From: Paenibacillus wulumuqiensis
GTDB taxonomy: Bacteria > Bacillota > Bacilli > Paenibacillales > Paenibacillaceae
DNA length: 64,000 nt
Direction of reading: 5' to 3'
NCBI RefSeq assembly: GCF_000971965.1
Contig: NZ_LAQP01000001.1
Coordinates: forward strand, 620,001 to 684,000
Positions 41,512-50,352 of this stretch are shown one piece after another. The notes below the pieces were generated by a model, which saw only the letters and a program-made list of their open reading frames with translations, was not told the DNA's origin and ran no database searches. Within the stretch, counting starts at the first letter, position 1, and the number at the start of each line of letters is the position of its first letter. Position numbers and translations under genes: made by a program.

Positions 41512-42420
41512 CTAGCTGCTGATATGTTCCGATAGTACCTGCCGGGCTGAAGTCCACTGCATATCAGGATAACGGTCATTGTCGAGCTGCGGCAGCTTGC
41601 CTGCGCCGGTGAACATGCCGTTCATATACTGCATGCCCTGCCAGGCCGGAAAAGGATCTTCCTGCTTGCCATCGAACCGGCGTGCGATGGCAGTCAGCCT
41701 CTCCAGACGCTTATGCCCGCCTGCCCGGAACAGGCGGTAATGCTGGCTGGTCAGCTCCGTCATGATATCTGCCAGCTGGCGGGCAGTGACTTGATCGCCA
41801 GCAATATACAGGAACCGCGGTGTATGAGGGTCCAAGGCTGCCCTTGCCGTATAAGCCGCTACATTATCCTTGATCGTAAAATCCAGCAGCTGATCCGCAT
41901 TTTCCCAGTACAGAATGCGTTTGTAACGGAATAGCACAATCGGTGCCATCCCGGTCAGCAGTTCGCCAAACGCTCCGTTCAAAATGGACGTCGCCGCGAT
42001 GGGCGCCTGATCGAGCCGCTTCATAAACTCCCGGCGCAGATTCAGATTGCGGTTGGAGCCTTCCGGCAGATTCCGGTAATCCATCGAATAGTCGGATGGA
42101 ATAAAGCGCGGCACTCCTGCCTGCACAGCTGCATTCAGCAGCAGGGTCTGATTATCCATCATCACATCACGCAGCCCATTCAGCGCCGAGACGACGCAGG
42201 AGACATCTGCACAAGCTGCCTGCATGGCGGCTGCATCCTTATAATCTACAGGAAGCGTATCGATACCCAGCTGGTGCAGATGCTCCAGCTTGTCCGCAGA
42301 TGTATGCGGACGGACAATGGCACGCACATGCGCACCTTGCTGAACAAGCGCTCTGGCGATTCGTTCACCGATATCTCCTGTCGCTCCGGCGAGTAATATG
42401 GTTGTACGGGTAGTATTCAA
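41512..42420 (-). CDS. NmrA-like NAD(P)-binding oxidoreductase
   Basis: The 302-residue protein begins TTRTTILLAGATGDIGERIARAL, the Rossmann GxxGxxG pattern of atypical short-chain dehydrogenases of the NmrA/isoflavone-reductase type. Features also include RAIVRP with an arginine suited to NADPH and an FIPSDYSMDY segment. The TTG start follows AAAGGTGG. Members act as reductases or as redox sensors; which one applies here is unknown. It is a single-gene unit between the AraC gene and the glg operon. Confidence 0.83.
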   Translation of the reverse strand: MNTTRTTILLAGATGDIGERIARALVQQGAHVRAIVRPHTSADKLEHLHQLGIDTLPVDYKDAAAMQAACADVSCVVSALNGLRDVMMDNQTLLLNAAVQAGVPRFIPSDYSMDYRNLPEGSNRNLNLRREFMKRLDQAPIAATSILNGAFGELLTGMAPIVLFRYKRILYWENADQLLDFTIKDNVAAYTARAALDPHTPRFLYIAGDQVTARQLADIMTELTSQHYRLFRAGGHKRLERLTAIARRFDGKQEDPFPAWQGMQYMNGMFTGAGKLPQLDNDRYPDMQWTSARQVLSEHISS

Positions 42421-42485
42421 GCGATAGCCACCTTTACTGGATTATGGATTGATGATTATGCCAATGTGTAATTGTGCCTTTGCAT

Positions 42486-42535
42486 AAAATAACCCTCTCC
42501 CCTGCTGTTCCCCAGCAGTGTGAGAGGGTTATTTT
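42486..42535 (-). terminator. intrinsic terminator of the glg operon
   Basis: AAATAACCCTCTC-type arms (42487-42499 and 42522-42534) are near-perfect, with an inner CTGCTG/CAGCAG hairpin, and the minus-strand side ends in TTATTTT. It lies just after glgP. Confidence 0.8.
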
Positions 42536-42539
42536 CATT

Positions 42540-44984
42540 TTACTTGTTTACCGGATGAATCTTCCAGATCTCGGAAGCATACTGTCCGATTGTACGATCG
42601 CTGGAGAATTTACCAGAATGAGCAATGTTATGGATCGATTTTTTGAGCCAGTCTTTTTGATTACGGTAGGCGGCTTCGATCTGCACATGGGACTCGGCAT
42701 ACGAATCAAAGTCCTTGAGCATAAAGTATTCGTCATTGCCATCCAGCAGCGAACGATACAGGGAATCGAATTCATAGGAATTCTGGGCGAATGCACCTGG
42801 CGTCACCAGCTGATCGACCACTTCCTTGATCCGTGGATCACTGTTGTAGATATCACGCGCGTTGTAGCCGCCATGCTGATAATAGTTCATCACCTGATCT
42901 GCGTTCAGACCGAAGATGAACATATTGGCGTCTCCCAGCATCTCGTGCATCTCCACATTCGCGCCATCCATCGTACCGATCGTCAGTGCGCCGTTCATCA
43001 TCAGCTTCATATTCCCGGTACCGGAAGCTTCCTTGCTCGCTGTAGAGATCTGCTCACTCACATCGGCGGCCGGAATAATCTTTTCTGCCAGGGATACCGA
43101 ATAATTTTCCAGGAAAAAGACATTCAGCTTGTCCTTCACATCCGGATCATTATTGACGACATTCGCGACTGTATTGATCAGCTTGATCGTGCTCTTCGCC
43201 AGATAGTAACCCGGCGCGGCCTTGGCACCGAAGATAAACGTACGCGGTACCATATCATGGGACGGCATCGATTTGAGCTGATTGTACAGATACATGACAT
43301 GCAGAATATTCAGGAACTGCCGCTTGTAGGCGTGCAGACGCTTGACCTGAACATCGAAGATCGAATCGGTGTTGACCACTGTTCCGTACTTTTGCTCGAT
43401 ATACGAAGCAAGATGCTGTTTGTTATGCTGCTTGATCGCAGCTGCCTTTTCCTGGAATCCGGCATCTTCGCTGTATTTCAGAATGCCGACCAGTTCCTGT
43501 GGATGCGTGATCCAGCGGCTGCCGATCGAATCGCTGATCAGATCGCACAGCTCGGGATTGGCATGCATGAGCCAGCGGCGATGTGTAATGCCGTTAGTCT
43601 TGTTGTTAAAACGCTGTGGATACAGCTCATAGAAATTACGCATTTCCCGTTCTTTGAGAATATCCGTATGCAGTGCAGCCACACCGTTAACGCTGTGACT
43701 GCCAGCAATAGCCAGATGAGCCATTTTGACCTGATCATCATAAATGATCGCCATATGCGCCACACGGTCCGGATCGTTCGGATATTTATCCATCAGCATT
43801 TTGCAGAAGCGGGTATTGATCTCTTCGATGATCATATACACACGCGGCATCAGTTCACGAATCATCTGTGCCGGCCATCTCTCCAGGGCCTCGCTCAGAA
43901 TGGTATGGTTTGTATAGGAGACGGTGCGGCAGGTGATATCCCAGGCCGTCTCCCAGCCATAGCCCTTCTCATCCATCAGGATGCGCATCAGTTCCGGAAT
44001 GACCAGTGTCGGATGCGTATCATTGATATGAATGGCAATCTGATCCGGCAGATGATCATAGCTCAGATTGAGCTTGTCATACGTGCGCAGAATGCTCTGC
44101 AGACCTGCAGAACAGAGGAAGTACTGCTGCTTCAGACGCAGCAGACGACCTTCATAATGACTGTCATCCGGATACAGGAACTCGGAGATAGATTCCACCG
44201 AGCGGTTGTAGTTCAGATAGTTGTAGTAATTGCCACCGCCATTGCCCATGTTGCGATTGGCCATCTCGCGGACCGGCTCCGCACTCCACAGGCGCAATGT
44301 GTTGATATGATAGTCCGGATTGCTGCCTTTGTAGCCAATTACCGGCACATCATAAGGTACTGCCCAGACCGCTTCATAATCACGGGTGGTAAAATACAGT
44401 TCGCCATCTTCTTCACGTGTCTCAACATGACCGCCAAAGCGCACCTCGACCTTGCGGTCGGCCCGACGAACTTCCCACTCAAAACCTTTTTGCAGCCAGT
44501 CGTCCGGCAGTTCCACCTGATTGCCATCGACAATTTTCTGCTCAAACAATCCGTACTGGTAGCGTATGCCGCAGCCATGACCAGCATAACCGAGCGAAGC
44601 CAGAGAATCGAGGAAGCAGGCAGCCAGACGGCCGAGACCGCCGTTGCCGAGACCTGCATCCGCTTCTTCCTCTTCGATATCACCCAGTGAAATGCCCAGA
44701 TCATCCAGGCCTTCCTTGACGATCTTCAGCAGACCCATATTGAGCAAATTGTTACCCAGCAGGCGGCCAATCAGGAATTCGAGCGACAGGTAATACACCT
44801 GCTTCTCCTGATCCTGACGCAGCTCTCGGTTGGTTGCTGCCCACTCTTTACCGGCAAACTCGCGCAGCATCCGGCTTAGAATCGTATAAACGTCTTCATT
44901 GGATACTTCATTCAGCGGCTTGCCCAGCTTGGAGACCACGTTATTTTGAAAAATTTGTTTGAATTCTTCTTTGTTTTTAAACAA
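42540..44984 (-). CDS. glgP: glycogen/starch/alpha-glucan phosphorylase
   Basis: This 814-residue enzyme releases glucose-1-phosphate from alpha-1,4-glucans. Motifs: LEFLIGRLLGNNLLNMGL; GNGGLGRLAACFLDSLASLGYAG; HINDTHPTLVIPELMRIL; and NVFFLENYSVSLAEKIIPAADVSEQISTASKEASGTGNMKLMMNGALTIGTMDGANVEM, whose SGTGNMK lysine binds pyridoxal phosphate. Length is normal. The TTG start has AGGAGG 9 bases before it. It is the last gene of a glgC-glgD-glgP operon; the synthase glgA and branching enzyme glgB are not in the window. Confidence 0.96.
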   Translation of the reverse strand: MFKNKEEFKQIFQNNVVSKLGKPLNEVSNEDVYTILSRMLREFAGKEWAATNRELRQDQEKQVYYLSLEFLIGRLLGNNLLNMGLLKIVKEGLDDLGISLGDIEEEEADAGLGNGGLGRLAACFLDSLASLGYAGHGCGIRYQYGLFEQKIVDGNQVELPDDWLQKGFEWEVRRADRKVEVRFGGHVETREEDGELYFTTRDYEAVWAVPYDVPVIGYKGSNPDYHINTLRLWSAEPVREMANRNMGNGGGNYYNYLNYNRSVESISEFLYPDDSHYEGRLLRLKQQYFLCSAGLQSILRTYDKLNLSYDHLPDQIAIHINDTHPTLVIPELMRILMDEKGYGWETAWDITCRTVSYTNHTILSEALERWPAQMIRELMPRVYMIIEEINTRFCKMLMDKYPNDPDRVAHMAIIYDDQVKMAHLAIAGSHSVNGVAALHTDILKEREMRNFYELYPQRFNNKTNGITHRRWLMHANPELCDLISDSIGSRWITHPQELVGILKYSEDAGFQEKAAAIKQHNKQHLASYIEQKYGTVVNTDSIFDVQVKRLHAYKRQFLNILHVMYLYNQLKSMPSHDMVPRTFIFGAKAAPGYYLAKSTIKLINTVANVVNNDPDVKDKLNVFFLENYSVSLAEKIIPAADVSEQISTASKEASGTGNMKLMMNGALTIGTMDGANVEMHEMLGDANMFIFGLNADQVMNYYQHGGYNARDIYNSDPRIKEVVDQLVTPGAFAQNSYEFDSLYRSLLDGNDEYFMLKDFDSYAESHVQIEAAYRNQKDWLKKSIHNIAHSGKFSSDRTIGQYASEIWKIHPVNK

Positions 44985-45021
44985 AAGTGTATTCCTCCTG
45001 CAGTCAGATTGGCATCAGCAT

Positions 45022-46125
45022 TTACAGAGAAGTACTTTTGGCTGTTACATAAGGGTGTTTGACATCACCGATCAGCGTGCGATCATGGGTAATCTGCACA
45101 TCCTTATCAAGGATGACATTTTCCAGAACGGCTCCGGATTCAATGGTACACTTTTGCAGAATGATCGAGTTGACCACTTTGGCACCCTTCTCGACCTTGA
45201 CGCCGCGGAACAGAATGCTGTTCTCCACTTCGCCGCCAATTACACAGCCATTGGCTACCAGGGAATTATGCACCTGTGCAGACTCGAGATATTTGGCAGG
45301 CGCCTCGTATTTGATCTTGGTCTGGACTGGATTTTCGCGGAACAGCTGTTGATAATTATCCGGGCAAAGCAGAGCCATACTGTTTTTGTAATAGCTTTCG
45401 ACCGAGTTAATAACGGCATTGTAGCCTGTATACTCGTAACCGGCAATCTTCAGCCCATTGGGATTGTTCTGGATCGCATCACGGAAGAAATAACTTTTAC
45501 CGTGGGCAATGCAGTAGTTGACCTGCTCCAGATACAGATCCTTGCTCATGATAAAGGCTTCCAGATAAATATTATGATGATCCAGTTCCTGATGAATATC
45601 CGTTACAAAGCCGCTTTCGTCCACTTCGATCCGGCGGCAAGCACCATGTTCGGGCATCAGTTCATCGACCTTTTTATAAATAACAGTCACGTCTGCGCCT
45701 TTTTCCAGATGATAGGCATAGACATCCTTGTAGTCAATCTTGTTCACATGCTGGGTACCTGTATGGATAATCACATCACCTATGCTGCGATCGAAGAAAT
45801 CCATGTTGTTATGAATATGCTGCAGATCTCCTGTCGACGTATCGGTCGGATCATGCCAATCCGGAGGCAGGATGAACAATCCGCCGCGTTTGCGGTCCAG
45901 ATCCCACGGTCTGCCTTCGCCCAGATGATCCATCAGGGAACGGTATTTGCGGCGAACGAACAGCGATATATCCTGTGTACCCGCATACATCATGTTGGAT
46001 AACGCAAAATCTATCAAACGGTAACGACCGGCAAACGGAACAGCCGCGCCGCAGCGGAAATAGGTTAATTCCTTCAATTGATCCAGTTCATGATCGAGAT
46101 TAATAACGCCTACAAATCCTCTCAT
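45022..46125 (-). CDS. glgD: glucose-1-phosphate adenylyltransferase subunit GlgD
   Basis: GlgD is the non-catalytic partner of GlgC in Bacillota. The 367-residue protein begins RGFVGVINLDHELDQLKELTYFRCGAAVPFAGRYRLIDFALSNMMYAG, in which the substrate-binding GG-x-G-x-R-L loop of GlgC is missing, as is normal for GlgD. The C-terminus is a left-handed beta-helix with hexapeptide repeats. ATG 46125 is preferred because AAGGGA lies 11 bases upstream. It follows glgC at 20 bases. Confidence 0.95.
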   Translation of the reverse strand: MRGFVGVINLDHELDQLKELTYFRCGAAVPFAGRYRLIDFALSNMMYAGTQDISLFVRRKYRSLMDHLGEGRPWDLDRKRGGLFILPPDWHDPTDTSTGDLQHIHNNMDFFDRSIGDVIIHTGTQHVNKIDYKDVYAYHLEKGADVTVIYKKVDELMPEHGACRRIEVDESGFVTDIHQELDHHNIYLEAFIMSKDLYLEQVNYCIAHGKSYFFRDAIQNNPNGLKIAGYEYTGYNAVINSVESYYKNSMALLCPDNYQQLFRENPVQTKIKYEAPAKYLESAQVHNSLVANGCVIGGEVENSILFRGVKVEKGAKVVNSIILQKCTIESGAVLENVILDKDVQITHDRTLIGDVKHPYVTAKSTSL

Positions 46126-46145
46126 TCCAGTCACCGTCCCTTATG

Positions 46146-47273
46146 TTATGATTCATTGGTTACAAGCATGATTTCCTTCTCATCCGTACGTTCTACGCCA
46201 ATCTGTGCCCCGTCTTCCAGCACCATGCCTTCATTGACGATTGCTTTGTGAATGCGTACGTTTTTGCCGATTTTGACGCCTGGCATAATAACGGAATCCG
46301 TGATCACACTGCCTTCTCCGACTTCCACATTGAAGAACAGAACCGAGTGATTTACTTCACCGTGTACCATGCAGCCTTCGTTGACAATACTGTCCTGTAC
46401 TTTTGCCGTAGGAGCAATATAGGCGGCCGGCTGATTCGGACTGCGTGTAAAGATACGCCAGTTGGGATCATTTAGATCCAGCTCGGGCTCTTCGGACAGC
46501 ATGTCCATATTCGCTTCCCACAGGCTCTCGATTGTACCTACATCGCGCCAGTATCCTTCGAATGGATATGCGTATAATGTTTTGTTGTCACCAAGCAGTA
46601 ATGGAATCAGATCTTTACCAAAGTCATAAGAGGAGGCAGGGTCCTGCTCATCCTTGATCAGATAGGATTTGAGCACATCCCATTTAAACAAATAGACACC
46701 CATGGAGGCCAGCGTGCTTTTCGGGTGTTTTGGCTTTTCGTCGAACTCATAGATTTTGAGGTCATCGTGGGTATTCAGCATACCGAAACGGCTCGCTTCT
46801 TCCAGCGTTACATTCACGACGGAGATGGTGCAATCCGCATTTTTTTCTTTATGATAATCAATCATTTTTTGATAATCCATTTTGTAGATATGGTCACCCG
46901 ACAGGATCAGCACATGTTCGGGCTCAAAACTCTCCACGAACTTGAGGTTGCGGTAGATGGCATCTGCCGTACCCTGATACCAGCTGCTGCCTTCCTGACG
47001 TTCATGCGGCGGCAGTACGAATACACCGCCGTTTTTGCGGTCCATATCCCAGTCGTTGCCGACTCCTATGTACGCATGGAGTAGTGTCGGCTCATACTGT
47101 GTCAGTACTCCTACAGTGTCGATGCAGGAATTCGCGCAGTTGCTGAGCGGGAAGTCAATAATCCGATACGTTCCGCCAAAATAGACGGCTGGCTTTGCCA
47201 GTGATTTGGTCAAATCTTTCAGTCTCTTGCCCTGTCCGCCGGCAAGCAGCATAGCGACTACTTCTTTTTTCAT
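46146..47273 (-). CDS. glgC: glucose-1-phosphate adenylyltransferase GlgC
   Basis: GlgC makes ADP-glucose, the donor for glycogen synthesis. The 375-residue enzyme has the nucleotide loop [38 protein letters not shown], the [14 protein letters not shown] motif, [22 protein letters not shown] and a C-terminal hexapeptide beta-helix. AAGGAGG fixes ATG 47273; the frame stays open 31 codons further. Regulation of the operon is not visible; the 172 bases upstream hold no clear operator. Confidence 0.95.
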   Translation of the reverse strand: MKKEVVAMLLAGGQGKRLKDLTKSLAKPAVYFGGTYRIIDFPLSNCANSCIDTVGVLTQYEPTLLHAYIGVGNDWDMDRKNGGVFVLPPHERQEGSSWYQGTADAIYRNLKFVESFEPEHVLILSGDHIYKMDYQKMIDYHKEKNADCTISVVNVTLEEASRFGMLNTHDDLKIYEFDEKPKHPKSTLASMGVYLFKWDVLKSYLIKDEQDPASSYDFGKDLIPLLLGDNKTLYAYPFEGYWRDVGTIESLWEANMDMLSEEPELDLNDPNWRIFTRSPNQPAAYIAPTAKVQDSIVNEGCMVHGEVNHSVLFFNVEVGEGSVITDSVIMPGVKIGKNVRIHKAIVNEGMVLEDGAQIGVERTDEKEIMLVTNES

Positions 47274-47446
47274 GGGAAAGCCTCCTTGGTGTGAGTTGTC
47301 ATATTCTTTACCTGAAATACGATAACGCTGAGAGACTAATACTGAATTGCACTTGAGCCAGATCATTACCGTTTAAAAAGGGGAGACTTCCTGGTGACGC
47401 ATCGGATCAGAGCTGCAGTCCATCGGATGATAGCAGAGCCTGGAGA

Positions 47447-48004
47447 TCAGAGGTTATCCTGAAAGCGAATACCTGTAATGTTCTCTGCACGGCACGCTTC
47501 CACAAATTCGGCAGACGCCACGATCAGACTGATATCTTCATTGGAACGGACCAGCCCGTGTCCTTTGAGTGCATCAGGCCGGAAGGCTACCGAAATAAAA
47601 TGAGGCGGACTGCCATGCACTCCAGGAAGCAGCGGCACATACGCCGATTGCTCCATATCCAGACAGTTGATCACAGTCGTGATATTAGGGACCTGGAAAC
47701 CTTTGAGCGGTTCGCCATTGACGGTCACTTCCGCATCGATCAGCTGTACATCCCCGGGGGCATATTTACGGATCAATGAAGCGAGACGCGGACCTACAAG
47801 ATCCGGCCCATCGGTCATGAACCAGTCAAAATGGAGCAGCCGACCAAGCTCAACTTCGCCCTGAAGATGGAATTTGGGCGACTTGGCCCAATCCTTCTGC
47901 GGAGTACCCTTCTTAAAATTCAAATGATCCGGTGAATCATGGAAACTGTACTTGAACCAGTAACGGTCCGGGTAAATCTCTGCCGGTAGCAGGATATAAC
48001 ACAT
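47447..48004 (-). CDS. Imm11 (DUF1629)-like protein
   Basis: The 185-residue soluble protein resembles the immunity-11 family in pattern: GPDLVGPRLASLIRKYAPGDVQLIDAEVTVNGEPLKGFQVPNIT, then a INCLDMEQS, a F-x-x-DAL and an ending with SAEFVEACRAENITGIRFQDNL. Such proteins neutralise toxins of polymorphic toxin systems. No toxin gene is near, so it may be an orphan or have a different role. Two near starts exist (48004 and 48010); the one at 48004 has AAGGAAG at a better distance. The recognition is from pattern only. Confidence 0.6.
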   Translation of the reverse strand: MCYILLPAEIYPDRYWFKYSFHDSPDHLNFKKGTPQKDWAKSPKFHLQGEVELGRLLHFDWFMTDGPDLVGPRLASLIRKYAPGDVQLIDAEVTVNGEPLKGFQVPNITTVINCLDMEQSAYVPLLPGVHGSPPHFISVAFRPDALKGHGLVRSNEDISLIVASAEFVEACRAENITGIRFQDNL

Positions 48005-48290
48005 AGACATCTCTTCCTTTCGAGATCGGCAGGTAAATCATGGATACAAAGAAATGATTCATTAGCCCTAATAATAATGATGCTATGGTATATTTCTACA
48101 TCGAGGCAGCATTAACCTTCAATTTTGCAGCGTATTTGCACATTTCTTCATTACTTTTCCTTATTTGTAGCTGCCTGTCTTCCCGGCACTGCTTATATAC
48201 CCGAAAAAACCTCTATCGCCACTTTTTTACAAAAGGATTTTCTTATGATGGATAATATAATGTGTATTTTCCAGATAAAAACAGGGATTT

Positions 48291-49469
48291 TTATTTTAAA
48301 TAGGAGGCAGCCAGCTCACTGATATAACGATTCTGACGGGTAATCTCCTCCCTCCGGGGGATGGGTTCCCAGCGCTGCACATTATCCAGCCAGGTCGTTG
48401 GCAGTTCTACAGGACTCTCTCCCTGCCACTGCTGCAGCCAGGAGGCCGGCAAGGAAAGCAGCGGGTCTCTGTTGATCTGCTCCAGCAGCGGATGTCCGCT
48501 CATCTCCAGCCATACGAGCGACCATGCTCTGGGAACGACACGCCAGATATCATAACCGCCTCCACCCAATGCGACCCAGCGACCTTCGCACCACGTATGA
48601 GCTGCTTCATGAATCATGCGCGGCATCTGCCGGTAGATCTCCATCGAGCAGTGAATATGGGACAGTGGATCGAGGGCATGGGCATCACAGCCATGCTGGC
48701 TGATGATAATGTCGGGTCTTGCCCGCTCCATCACCTGTGTCAGTGTATTCTCAAAGCACTCCAGCCAGGAAGTATCTTCCGTATACGGCTCCACCGGTAC
48801 GTTCAATGTAAATCCAAACCCTTCTCCTGCCCCTCGCTCCTCTACCAGACCGGTGCCTGGAAACAGATACTTGCCTGTCTCATGAATCGAATAAGTGAAT
48901 ACATGCGGATCAGTATAAAAGCAGATCTCCACGCCATCTCCATGATGCACATCGGTATCGATATACAGCACCCTGGCATCATACCGTTGGCGCAAATGGG
49001 TAATCGCCAGTGCCGCGTCATTGTAGACACAGAAACCGGCACTTTTCTGGGGCATAGCATGATGCAATCCCCCCGCCATATGCAGGGCATGGCGGCTGGC
49101 TCCGCTCATGACCAGATCAGCCGCCTTGACCGAACCGGCAGCGATCGCTGCAGCGCTCTCATGCATCCCGGGGAAATATGGATTATCCCCGTGATCCAAT
49201 CCATACTGCGCAGCATTTTGCAGAGCTTCGCCAGAGGGATCAGGAACACTCAGCTGCTTGACTGCTTCGATATAGCCAGGAATATGAATCTGGTGCAGCA
49301 ATTCCTCATCGAGAGGCTGATCCGGCGTCAGGATGCTGGCAGCCGGCAGCGCATCGGACTGCTGCAGCAGTTCCATGGTTAATACAAGCCTGCGCTGGTC
49401 AAACGGATGTCCCTGATGAAATATATATTTCAGACTATCGGGATGGTGTACATAGACAGCATCATTCAT
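48291..49469 (-). CDS. acuC: acetoin utilization protein AcuC (histone deacetylase-like)
   Basis: AcuC is a deacetylase of the class II HDAC-type fold that reverses lysine acetylation of acetyl-CoA synthetase in Bacillus. The 392-residue protein has GGLHHAMPQKSAGFCVYNDAALAI, VLYIDTDVHHGDGVEICFYTDPHVFTYSIHE, the zinc-site DVHHGD residues, and IISQHGCDAHALDPLSH. ATG 49469 is preceded by AGGAG at 8 bases. It lies 35 bases after acuA; acuB, the usual middle gene, is absent. Confidence 0.93.
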   Translation of the reverse strand: MNDAVYVHHPDSLKYIFHQGHPFDQRRLVLTMELLQQSDALPAASILTPDQPLDEELLHQIHIPGYIEAVKQLSVPDPSGEALQNAAQYGLDHGDNPYFPGMHESAAAIAAGSVKAADLVMSGASRHALHMAGGLHHAMPQKSAGFCVYNDAALAITHLRQRYDARVLYIDTDVHHGDGVEICFYTDPHVFTYSIHETGKYLFPGTGLVEERGAGEGFGFTLNVPVEPYTEDTSWLECFENTLTQVMERARPDIIISQHGCDAHALDPLSHIHCSMEIYRQMPRMIHEAAHTWCEGRWVALGGGGYDIWRVVPRAWSLVWLEMSGHPLLEQINRDPLLSLPASWLQQWQGESPVELPTTWLDNVQRWEPIPRREEITRQNRYISELAASYLK

Positions 49470-49504
49470 CACCTTCACTCCTCTCTCTTCTGTATCTGCT
49501 CCGG

Positions 49505-50137
49505 TTAATACATAAACCGCTGGTGAAAACGAATCCGGTCAAAAGCCTCTACCGAAGACTGGGGTACTTGTCTGCCCACCCGGACCATCAGGCAGTTGGC
49601 CGGATGCGAACAAATCTCCGGATCATCAGTGGCAAACCAGACCATATCTACATTCTTCATCAGCTTCTCCATCATCTTGCGATAGTCCCATACGCTGAGC
49701 CCGGTATTTTCCAGATCCCAGTGCCAGTAGTACTCGGTAGTAAATACGATCATATTATCGAGCTGCTGATCCCGAAAGGCGAGCTGGATCAGCTTTTTGG
49801 CAAGTCCGAGGCCGCGATATTCATTGGCGATCTCGACCGCTCCCAGCTCTACCAGATCCTCCATATTGCCTTCGGACCAGCGCTCGTACTCATCGGGATA
49901 ATGAAAAGTGACATAACCGACAATTTGATCTTCATCGGTAGCCATAATAATGCGCCCTTCCGGCAGACCGGCGATCTCGATCAGCGCTTCCTTCTGTTCT
50001 GCCGGCCGCCGGAAGGCATCCAGCTCGGTATGCATCCGGCAGGGCTGAATCTGCTCCGGCGGCACAGGACCTTCCAATACCAGCGGACCGTTCTCCGTAT
50101 GAAGTACTTCCTTTTGTCTGATTTTCAGATGGTTCAT
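49505..50137 (-). CDS. acuA: acetoin utilization protein AcuA (protein lysine acetyltransferase)
   Basis: AcuA is the GNAT enzyme that acetylates and inactivates AcsA in Bacillus. The 210-residue protein has the GNAT core VEIANEYRGLGLAKKLIQLAF (acetyl-CoA loop RGLGLA), MIVFTTEYYWHWDLENTGLSVWDYRKMMEKLMKN and VWFATDDPEICSHPANCLMVRVG. It is transcribed divergently from acsA, its expected target, and precedes acuC, the deacetylase. AAAGGAG precedes the ATG. A cre site lies at 50162-50175 upstream. Confidence 0.93.
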   Translation of the reverse strand: MNHLKIRQKEVLHTENGPLVLEGPVPPEQIQPCRMHTELDAFRRPAEQKEALIEIAGLPEGRIIMATDEDQIVGYVTFHYPDEYERWSEGNMEDLVELGAVEIANEYRGLGLAKKLIQLAFRDQQLDNMIVFTTEYYWHWDLENTGLSVWDYRKMMEKLMKNVDMVWFATDDPEICSHPANCLMVRVGRQVPQSSVEAFDRIRFHQRFMY

Positions 50138-50161
50138 ACCGGGCTCCTTTCCTGGTCGTAT

Positions 50162-50175
50162 TGATAACGCTTTCT
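50162..50175. promoter_or_regulatory. cre (CcpA) site at acuA
   Basis: TGATAACGCTTTCT matches the cre consensus TGWNANCGNTNWCA except at the last base. On the minus strand a TATAAT-like sequence just upstream (50186-50191) would put this site at the transcription start of acuA, a normal place for CcpA repression. Confidence 0.65.
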
Positions 50176-50262
50176 TAAGATTATATATAATTTTCCAATA
50201 AATGCATGTATAAATATGTCGCTATGGAATATGATACCTTTTCTTGAGAATGAAAGATAAAT

Positions 50263-50291
50263 TTGAACATTCTGTGAAAAGGTAGTATCTT
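50263..50291 (+). promoter_or_regulatory. promoter of acsA
   Basis: TTGAAC (50263-50268) and TATCTT (50286-50291) are spaced by exactly 17 bases. The predicted start near 50298 is inside the cre-like site 50296-50309. Confidence 0.6.
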
Positions 50292-50295
50292 ATTT

Positions 50296-50309
50296 TGTAA
50301 GCGCTATAT
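50296..50309. promoter_or_regulatory. cre-like site at the acsA start
   Basis: TGTAAGCGCTATAT has the cre core with two end mismatches to TGWNANCGNTNWCA. It overlaps the predicted transcription start of acsA, consistent with catabolite repression of acetate activation. Confidence 0.5.
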
Positions 50310-50352
50310 ATGGTAAATGAAACTCTATATCTTATTCACTTGGAGGGTACTA

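Noticed and set aside
42474-44690. 738-codon plus-strand open frame
   Set aside because: It lies fully antisense to glgP, which has all phosphorylase motifs; no ribosome site and an unlikely composition rich in Ile, His and Arg.
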